From assembly GCA_023362775.1 (NCBI GenBank), contig JALMGJ010000011.1, positions 18,340,001-18,404,000 of the forward strand: a stretch of 64,000 nucleotides of DNA, in the 5' to 3' direction. The stretch's first letter is position 1, and the number at the start of each line of letters is the position of its first letter. This document shows, piece by piece, positions 25,901 through 64,000 of the stretch. A model generated the notes under the pieces. The model worked only from the letters and a program-made list of their open reading frames with translations, searched no databases and had not been told where the DNA came from. The DNA comes from Charina bottae. Its lineage: Eukaryota > Chordata > Lepidosauria > Squamata > Charinaidae. A program made the translations under genes and the position numbers.

Positions 25901-26904
25901 CGGGGTCCAACCCTGCGTCTTCACGGCACGGCACGGAGAAGAATCGCCTCGTCTCTGCCTCAGTCTTCTTTGAGCAAAGCTGTTGTGTCTCGTCTTTGTG
26001 TAGAGCCTTGCCAAATGGTCACAAAAGCAAACAAGGCAGAACACCCCCAGGGACACACCTTTTCACAAACGTTCGAGATCAAGATCAGAGCGCAGCTCCC
26101 GAGGATCGTTGCTTTTTGACTGGAACTTTCATCCGGCTCTTTTGGTGGAAGGAGGTGGGGGAGAGGTGAAGAGGAGAAAACAAGTCTTGAGAAGAGAGAG
26201 CACTCACACCTCTCTTGAGGTATATTCTGTTCCTCAGAATACCTTTTTCCTGGTTTTCTCCCAGACTATTATTTACTCCTACACACACCCACGGACCGGC
26301 GTGCCTGTCATTCTTGGGCTGGGTTCCTACTGCTTTCTCAGTGAAGTCATTCATGTTTTAGTCATTCCAGTTGAGCTCATGGTCTCTCCTTCCTCCTTCC
26401 AGTCTACCTCCTGGGCGCTGCAGTTTCGATGAGAAATGGTGAAACTGGAAATCTCTGCCAGGCAGTACAGAAAGCTGAGGGAGAGTTCTGGGCTTTCCCC
26501 AACTGCTGAAGGTGATGGAGCCTGGCAGGTAAGATAGGGAATATTCTGAGCAGTGGCTCCAGGCAAGGTGGGAAAATGAGGAGGAGGGTGGAGAGGTAAG
26601 ACGGGGGTTTCTTGACCCCTCACTTTTAAATTGGCTTACATTGCTCACTCAAGAAACCAGGTGACTTACTGTTAAGGACCTAGCAGCTGCCTTGCACAGC
26701 CAAGCTGGATAAATAAGCTTTGACCTTATTTATTTTATGGTAGCTTATCATGGGCAAACCCAATTGGTTAGTTAAGGGATATACGATAGCAGCCTTTCTT
26801 TAAAGGGTTGTCATAGAGAGGAGGCAGTATACTTGTTCTCTGTATTTTATTGTGTTTTTACTTTGTGAAGTTATCCAGAGTTGGGAGGCCTAGAAATGTG
26901 ACAA

Positions 26905-26936
26905 TAAATTGAATTGAATTGAATTGAATTGAATTC
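26905..26936. repeat. (GAATT)n microsatellite
   Basis: Six GAATT units after AATAAATT. Confidence 0.9.
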
Positions 26937-26959
26937 TTTGTTATCTTGGAGGGCAGGAG

Positions 26960-27180
26960 CAGATCCAGTGGGCGGACACTACAGAGAAATAGATTCAGGT
27001 TAGATGTTAGGAAGAATTTCCTGATGGCAAATGGAATAGGCTACTTCATTAAGGGGTATATTCCTCTCCACTGGAAGCTTTCAGAGCCTGAATAAGCTAC
27101 CTGTTCAAAATGCTTTAGTAGATACTGCACTGAACAGGGTTGGATGACCTCTGAGGTCCCTTCCAGTTCTCTGATTCTAC
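26960..27180 (+). mobile_element. CR1 LINE 3' end
   Basis: GGTTAGATGTTAGGAAGAAT and TTGGATGACCTCTGAGGTCC, ending in CTCTGATTCTA: typical CR1 3' wording. Confidence 0.75.
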
Positions 27181-28155
27181 CCTGGCAAATCGACGGCTTC
27201 AGTGAGGCAGGCCAAGCCTATTATACGGACGGAGCCTGCCCCACCGATTTGAAGAATCATCCCCCGTAGAACAGGGCTTCCCATCCATTCTAGATGAGCC
27301 AGAAAAGGACTTTGGGGAGTTGGGATGCTTTGCTTCTGAAAACGAAACTGCCCACGCCACACATTTGCAAATACCTCCAATTCCGTTGCCTAACTCAGGA
27401 GTCCTCAATTTGGGGGGCTGCTAGCCACATTGGCTATGAGCGTGTGTTGTGGACACTTCTGCAAAATAGCCACACACTTCTTGTATAGAGTTATGGCTGC
27501 CACATGAGGTGGGAAACCTAACCAGCTGCAAAGTGCCAGTTTAGAATATTACCCATCACCCTCCCTCCTCTAGGAGGTTCCTGAGTTGAGCTTTCCCCTA
27601 TTGCAAGGCAGGTGGAGTTGGGCTCTAGTCACCTATCATGGTTATGATAAAAGAAAGCTTATGGGGTTCATTTGGGGCCCACAAGCATTCTCCAAAATAA
27701 GATTGACATTAGCAACATGCCAGCTTCCCATTTTTTAATTTTTAATGGTTAGGTGGAGGAATGAAATTGATAAGACATTAAAGTAGAACTTGGTAAGCAC
27801 AGTGCAGACTGCTGTGCTATGCAAAATCTTACACACACGCGTATTTGGAAAGCCCCTTGGTTTTAGTAAAATATAAATTCACCTTCAAATCTTTCTTTCC
27901 TTTGAATTTGCTCACAGTGCACAATAACCCAGTTGGTAGTGACTTTTTTGCAGCTTCAAAATCCAAATGCGGGGACTGGATAATTACCCCAGGTGAAAGG
28001 ATATACTGCATGTATACATTAGCTGTACTTTTATAAACTGAAGGACTGACACATAAAGAAAAAAAATGTTGCAGTTTGAGCTAGTTTCATCCTTACATCT
28101 GGCTCAACATGGTTAGAATATGAATTTACGACTTACAACTGCTAGGGAACATTTA

Positions 28156-28650
28156 CCGTATTTTCCGGCGTATAAGACGACTTTTTAACCCAGGAAAATC
28201 TTCTCAAAAGTCGGGTGTCGTCTTATACGCCGGGTGTCGTCTTATACGCTGGAAAATACGTACTCGCCGTATAAGACCTCTCCTGGCCAAGTGCAGCCGC
28301 TCGCCGGAACGCAGCCCCCAGGGAAGAGCAGGACGAGGAGTTTGGAGCACGTCATGGAGCCACTGCGTTTTGCCCCCTCCCTTCCCAAGGCTGCTCCGAG
28401 GGGACGGAGCTCGCTCCCCCCTCCCCGCGTTTCTCCTTCGAGCGACGGGACCCAATGCAGTACGCCACCCCGCGCTCGTCCTCCTGCTCTTCCCTGGGGG
28501 CTGCGTTCCGGCGAGCGGCTGCACTTGGCCAGGAGAGGTCTTATACGGCGAGTACGTATTTTCCGGCGTATATCCCAAACTCTATATTTTAACTGGAAAA
28601 GTTGGGGGTCGTCTTATACGCCCAGTCGTCTTATACGCCGGAAAATATGG
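28156..28650. mobile_element. Composite TIR DNA transposon with long inverted repeat
   Basis: Outer ends CCGTATTTTCCGGCGTATAA / CGCCGGAAAATATGG flanked by TA. Inside, 28242-28333 and 28482-28572 form a nearly perfect inverted repeat of about 90 bp. No coding frame. Confidence 0.75.
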
Positions 28651-28672
28651 TAGGTTGGTCTAAGGTGCCTTA

Positions 28673-28913
28673 GTGAGCTCCCGCACTCGCCCCAGCTCTT
28701 GCCAACCTAGCAATTTGAAAGCATGCAAATGCAAGTAGATGAACAGGTACCACTTTGGTGGGTAGGTAACAGCGTTCCGCGTGCGTCATGCCAGCCACAT
28801 GACCGTGGAAGCGTCTTCGGACAACGCTGGCTCTTCGGCTAACTAACGGAGATGAGCACCGGCCCCTAGAGTCGGACACGACTGCACAAACGTGTGGGGG
28901 GAACCTTTACCTT
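28673..28913 (+). mobile_element. Sauria-type SINE, head-truncated
   Basis: Starts at GTGAGCTCCCGCAC and ends AACCTTTACCT. Exact 12-bp duplication TAAGGTGCCTTA (28661-28672 and 28914-28925). Confidence 0.88.
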
Positions 28914-28987
28914 TAAGGTGCCTTAACAAAATGAGATTATTTCATCTTGAGCAAGGAAGTGACAACATAGGCCCTGATTATCTAGGG

Positions 28988-29282
28988 CAGGGTTTCTCAA
29001 CCAGGATTCCATGGAACCCTAGGGTTCCGTGAGAGGTCACTAGGGGTTCCCTGGGAGATCACGATTTATTAAAAAAATTACTTCAAATCCAGCCAACTTC
29101 ACATTAAAGAGACAAGTTTCATTCTTTATTTTTCGTTTAAGAGCACCTTTTATGCATATATGTACATGAAACAAAATAATTTTGTAACTTCTGGCCTATA
29201 TTTGAGCCTGAATGTGCAGGGGTTCCCCGAGGCCTGAAAAATATTTCAAGGGTCCCTCGAGTCAAAAGGTTAAGGAAGGCTG
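28988..29282. mobile_element. hAT MITE, family C copy 1
   Basis: Starts CAGGGTTTCTCAACC and ends in a decayed AAGGAAGGCTG. Exact 8-bp duplication ATCTAGGG (28980-28987 and 29283-29290). Confidence 0.8.
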
Positions 29283-30092
29283 ATCTAGGGCATGATTTTC
29301 ATATTTACGTTGCCTCAATTGCTTGTGCACCATGTTAATGGATGTCCCTTTATTATCTCTCATCTTTATCAATGATCTGAGTGTTTATCAATGAAGTGTT
29401 TAATTTGCTTCAGTACTTACCCTACTGTAGAAATGCTGAATTCAAGTCCAGATTAACACATTACACAGAACAGCAAGAACCGAGGCAGGATATTGTTTCT
29501 CAAAGAACTGGTTCCTTTCTTCTTAGCTTGGGATTTTTTACTCCTTGGACAGTGCCACGAGCATATTCAATTCCATTCAACAATCCATATTAAACACTTC
29601 TTTTTAGGCAAGTTACAAGATCATCAAGAGATGAAACAGGAAACTAGCTGTAGCTTAGGAATACTGTAGCTCCATCAAGTCCAAATCAGGACACGCCTCA
29701 GCTGCAGCACCCGGGAATCACACCAGGTTCTCTGTCAAGTCATGCCATGGAACAAGTTTGCCTACATTCCTAAGCTAGCAGCAAGAAAGACACCTTCCCA
29801 AGCCTGCAACAAAGCCATGCGTCAAATATCTATTACTTCCTTTTAGGGTATATTGAAACAACTTTGGTGGTTTGGTTGTATTTGTTGCCCAGCAGACTTG
29901 TAAGCTCTTGGTTGGAAATGCAAAGGAGTGAGTTCTCCCCATTCCTTTTCCAATCTATTGCCCTCATGTGGGCTGGAACTACCACTACCTGTCCTCTCTA
30001 ACCATCCTATTGATTGACACCTAAATATTTCCCATTTTGGTATAATGGGAACAAGAGGCTTTGGTACAACAGCAAACCTGCAGTGTCCAAAT

Positions 30093-30315
30093 CAGAGCTT
30101 TCCAAACTGTGTCGGGACACGTGTGTCGGCTGCCGGGTCTGGGTGTGTCATGGCTGCTGCTGCTGCCTCCAAGCCCTGCCAGGATTCCGCGCAGGTCCTA
30201 GTGCCTGCCTTGTGCCCTGCTGTGTGTAGCGAAATGATGCCCTGCTTTAAGAGTGTGTCGCGAAATGATGCATGTCTAAAAAGTGTCACCAACATGAAGA
30301 GTTTGGAAAGCTCTG
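30093..30315. mobile_element. hAT MITE, family A copy 3
   Basis: Family A termini with the exact 8-bp duplication GTCCAAAT (30085-30092 and 30316-30323). One copy of the 56-bp unit. Confidence 0.9.
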
Positions 30316-30365
30316 GTCCAAATAATGTGGGACTACAACTCCCATGATCACCACCCTTGGTCCTG

Positions 30366-30725
30366 CTAGTCAGGGTCATGGGGGATCACAGAATCACAGG
30401 GTTGGAGGGACAAGCCTCTGCTCAGGACAGGACTCACCAGAGCATCTTTGAGAAACGACCATCCAGGCTGTTTAAAGACCTCAAGTAAAGAATTCACTTT
30501 GTATGGCAACCTGTTCCACTGGATGGCAGCTTGTGCAGTCAGGAAATTCTTCCCAACATCTACCCTGAGACATCCTCGTAATTTTAATCCACTTGTTCTG
30601 ATCCTGCCCTGTGGGACAAGAGAGCAAATCCATTCCTTCTCCTATGTGCCAACCCTTCAGAGAACTGCGATCATCTCTCCCCACAGTTGTTTCTTCTGCA
30701 AGCTAAACAGACCCCCTGCCTGATT
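30366..30725 (-). mobile_element. CR1 LINE 3' end
   Basis: Starts ATCACAGAATCACAGGGTTG and contains CAACCTGTTCCACTGGATGG and GAAATTCTTCCCAACATCT, the reverse complement of CR1 3' sequence. Confidence 0.75.
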
Positions 30726-31030
30726 TAGGGTTAATACCCTATTACCTAAAAGATGAGTGAGCTTCAATCCAGTCATGCTTGTCAGTAGAGGGAAGCTGAT
30801 GTGCAAAGAGGAGCAAGAACAGGAGAAAGCCAGCTGTTCTGGCTAACTGTAGGTGGGCAGACTTCCTCTTCTCTGCCTCCACACGAGCTAATCCAGTGCA
30901 AGCAAGGATGTCGCTCTCTTAGTAGTAAAATCTTCCCATGTGGAGAACCTTTCCAAATGAATTATGTGGACAAAGGATGTGGATGTCCAATTACAACAGG
31001 CTGATCAGTTGGTCTTCCTTCTTGCTCCCT

Positions 31031-31290
31031 ATCTCCCAAATTTATTTATTTATTTCACTTTTTTTTTAATCCGTTCAATTGTGTCTGATTCTCAGAGACT
31101 GTCTGGACAAGTCCCTGCAGTTTTCTTGGTAAGGTTTTTCAGAAGTGGTTTGCCATTGCCTGTTTCCTAGGGCTGAGAGAAAGTGACTGGCCCAAGGTCA
31201 CCCAGCTGGCTTTGTGCCCAAGGCGGGACTAGAACTCATGGTCTCCCGGTTTCTAGCCTGATGCCTTAACCACTACCCCAAACTGGCTCT
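31031..31290 (-). mobile_element. tRNA-derived SINE with Bov-B-like tail
   Basis: On the minus strand: head GCCAGTTTGGGGTAGTGG, body GTGACCTTGGGCCAGTCAC, and a tail with CAGACACAATTGAACGGATT. Confidence 0.75.
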
Positions 31291-31358
31291 CTCATTACAG
31301 TTATATCCCACCACAATCTTACCTAGAGTCTTGGTGGCAGGATATAAATGCGCTAAAT

Positions 31359-31733
31359 CAGAGCTTTCCAAACTGTGTGTCGCGACACAAAAGTGTGTCG
31401 CCTGCGGGGCCCAGATGTGTCGCGTCAAAACCCAGAAGCGCTGATGGCGCGCCACCGGGCCATCAGTGCTTCCGGGTTTTCCCGCAGCGACACACCAACG
31501 GCGGCGTGCGAAAATCCGAAAGCGCCGCAGTCATGGCGGCGCTTCTGGGTTTTCCCGCGGCGACACACAAAATCCGAAAGCGCCGCAGCCATGGCAGCAC
31601 GCAAAAACCAAAAGCGGCAGCAGCACTTCTGGGTTTTTGCGCGCTGCTGCAACGGCGGCACTTCCAGGTTTTCCCGCGGCGACACACCAACGGTGGTTGG
31701 TGTGTCGCCGTGGGAAAACTTTGGAAAGCCCTG
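31359..31733. mobile_element. hAT MITE, divergent GC-rich relative of family A
   Basis: Ends CAGAGCTTTCCAAACTGTG / ACTTTGGAAAGCCCTG with the exact 8-bp duplication CGCTAAAT (31351-31358 and 31734-31741). The interior is built from repeated TTTTCCCGC(G/A)GCGACACA phrases. Confidence 0.88.
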
Positions 31734-32239
31734 CGCTAAATAAATATGTTGGGTTACAATGAAAATCCTGTCATGATACAGAACATGAAATCAGATACAG
31801 TATTCGCAATCTTCCACTCCTATCCCCAAATAATACTTTTAAGTTTGGGCACTTCCTAAAAAGCTCAGATATACTGTAATTTGCTACCTTTCTTAGCACA
31901 AACTTTAATTTTAAACTTCAGGTATATTAAAATATTGGGCTTGGCGTCCAAACCACAATTGCAAACCATGCTTAAGCTATGATTTGAAATGTGCAAGGGA
32001 TCAGGGCTAGCAGACTCTAGTTTGCCCAAGTGGATATGACAGCAAGGGACACCTTACACTACGGACCGAGTAACTTGCTGAATCTGAGCATGACTGTGTG
32101 TGGAGAAACACCAACCCCCGGCTCCCCCCCAGAACCCAACCCACTGTGCCCAAGCAGGCTGCCTTCCAAAGAGATGGAGACAGAGAAAGAAAAACTATCT
32201 TTAAAAAAAAAAGATTCCACAAATCCATGTGGTGTGCAG

Positions 32240-33435
32240 TTTTTTCCCCTTTTAACACTTTATTCATAGCATTATTCTGAAGAAAGATTACATCGGTCTT
32301 CTGTACAAGTTCTGAACATGCTTCAGTAGGAAAGACAGCTCCGTGGGAACACCTCCCCCTCCACCCCAACTGCACCCCCTCCCCAAATCCAGAGAACCGC
32401 TGCCGCCCGCTAAACCCACTGCAGTGGGGGAGGGGAGGGAAAGTTGTGCTCCCCTATACAAAATAACCTTTGCATAGTTTATGTTCAAAAGAACCTATTT
32501 TACAATGAGAGCTGTACACAAGAGGAGTGGAAGGGGAGAAGGATTTGACCCAACTCAGGAACCCACAGAGAAGTCCTTGGAGCAGCGGGGCTGGGATCGA
32601 CATCATTGAAATAAGACATTTTTCTCTCGGTGGTGATGCAAAAACGGAGCACATAATCTTACTGGGTTGTGTCTGGTGTCTCCTCCCTTGCCCTCCATTT
32701 CGGGGAGTCAACTTTCCCACCTCTTCATGCCTCAAAAGGGCCCTACGTTGTGAACGGAATAAGCAGGGAGACAATCAAAAGGGGTAGCCAGAAAAGGGGA
32801 CCTAGCATTTGGTCACTGTCATTTAAAAACCAACCCAAAGCCATTAAAAAAGTAAGAGCTAATTGTGTTTATCAATCAGGAGGGCATCCTCTGCAGGACT
32901 TGGGGGAGGGGGGGAGGGAAGAGGACAGAGGAACACCCAGGCCCAAAACGTGACAAGCGCCCGTCAAAAGCCCGGGTGAGACTTCCCAACGTGTTGGGGC
33001 ATTTAGGGATGGCAGGGGCCCTGTAGTGTTACTCTAGGGGCAACAACTCTACGAAGCTACTCCCCCACCCCCTCTCCCCGTGGCCAGGAAGTAGCAGAAT
33101 TCATTGAAAAAGTGCTGGCCCTGCCACTATCACCCGCGGCGGGGCAACTGAGCTACGCAGCCACAGCCGGCAACATCAGCACGAGCGCCCCTTGCCTGCT
33201 CCCAGAAAAGCCCCTGGGAATGAAGAGCCATGCTCGCGGTCCTCCTCCTTTCAAGTAGTACTCCAACAGTCAAGACTGGAATGCGGGGAGCCCCATCAGC
33301 TGCCCCCACGTTGACGGGAGGAACAAGAGCAAAGGGAGGGGAGGGACTAGATCTGCTTACGGTACGTGCGGGAAGAGATGGCGGCTGCTGAGCCGTCCCC
33401 GCAGAGAAATAACAGCAGAGCGTCTTGCGCGGTGG
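32240..33435 (-). other. SRCAP: SRCAP 3' UTR
   Basis: About 1.2 kb from the stop to a minus-strand AATAAA (TTTATT at 32259-32264). No other gene is visible in it. Confidence 0.65.
32259..32264 (-). terminator. SRCAP polyadenylation signal AATAAA
   Basis: TTTATT on the plus strand, 1.17 kb beyond the SRCAP stop; the first good hexamer downstream. Confidence 0.55.

Positions 33436-64000
<30,565 letters not shown>

Larger units (their letters stand above)
25900..32239. other. Intergenic region between TMEM265 and SRCAP
   Basis: Apart from the transposons listed separately, I see no exon with splice-site support or known protein similarity in this 6.3 kb. Open frames here are short and fall inside repeats. 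Confidence 0.6.

Noticed and set aside
31377..31762. Overlapping open frames of about 100-120 codons on both strands
   Set aside because: They lie entirely inside the GC-rich hAT MITE 31359-31733 and reflect its repeated phrases, with no splice sites or known homology.

Overview
This is vertebrate nuclear DNA with interrupted genes, a CpG-rich promoter and dense transposons. The repeats point to a squamate reptile: a Bov-B (RTE) LINE 3' end, tRNA-derived SINEs of the Sauria-SINE type, CR1/L2-like tails, many hAT MITEs and Penelope-like elements with hammerhead-ribozyme motifs. I cannot name the species. Exon coordinates were worked out by hand from splice sites and reading frame. Exon lengths keep phase throughout, so most should be right to within a base or two.

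Five genes lie in the order known from human 16p11.2, displayed here in the opposite orientation: RNF40 (-, 5' part only, 34-4.1 kb), CFAP119 (+, 4.7-10.1 kb), PHKG2 (-, 11.1-20.1 kb), TMEM265 (-, 21.6-25.8 kb) and SRCAP (-, 32.2-64.0 kb, lacking only its first exons). RNF40 and CFAP119 are divergent and share a roughly 0.8 kb promoter region with NRF1-type motifs and an RFX X-box close to the CFAP119 start. CFAP119 and PHKG2 converge, with 3' ends about 1 kb apart. SRCAP, TMEM265 and PHKG2 are tandem on the minus strand. SRCAP (chromatin-remodelling ATPase) and RNF40 (H2B ubiquitin ligase subunit) act on chromatin, PHKG2 is a kinase of glycogen breakdown, CFAP119 is ciliary, and TMEM265 is a small membrane protein. 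The cluster is conserved synteny, not a pathway operon.

The less ordinary content is in introns and the 26-32 kb intergenic stretch. Three Penelope-family insertions (920-1140, 14408-14534, 39950-41286) are each flanked by a 12-14 bp direct repeat. Each carries an inverted copy of its own 3' region; two contain hammerhead-like cores in head-to-head pairs, and the third folds back almost exactly at the predicted ribozyme cleavage site. Nine hAT-type MITEs have recognisable 8-bp target duplications, and a tenth sits directly beside one of them. There are nested SINEs with a 12-bp duplication, an internally deleted L1 with a 16-bp duplication, a GC-AG intron in SRCAP, and a strong 33+33 nt intronic hairpin at 51085-51176.
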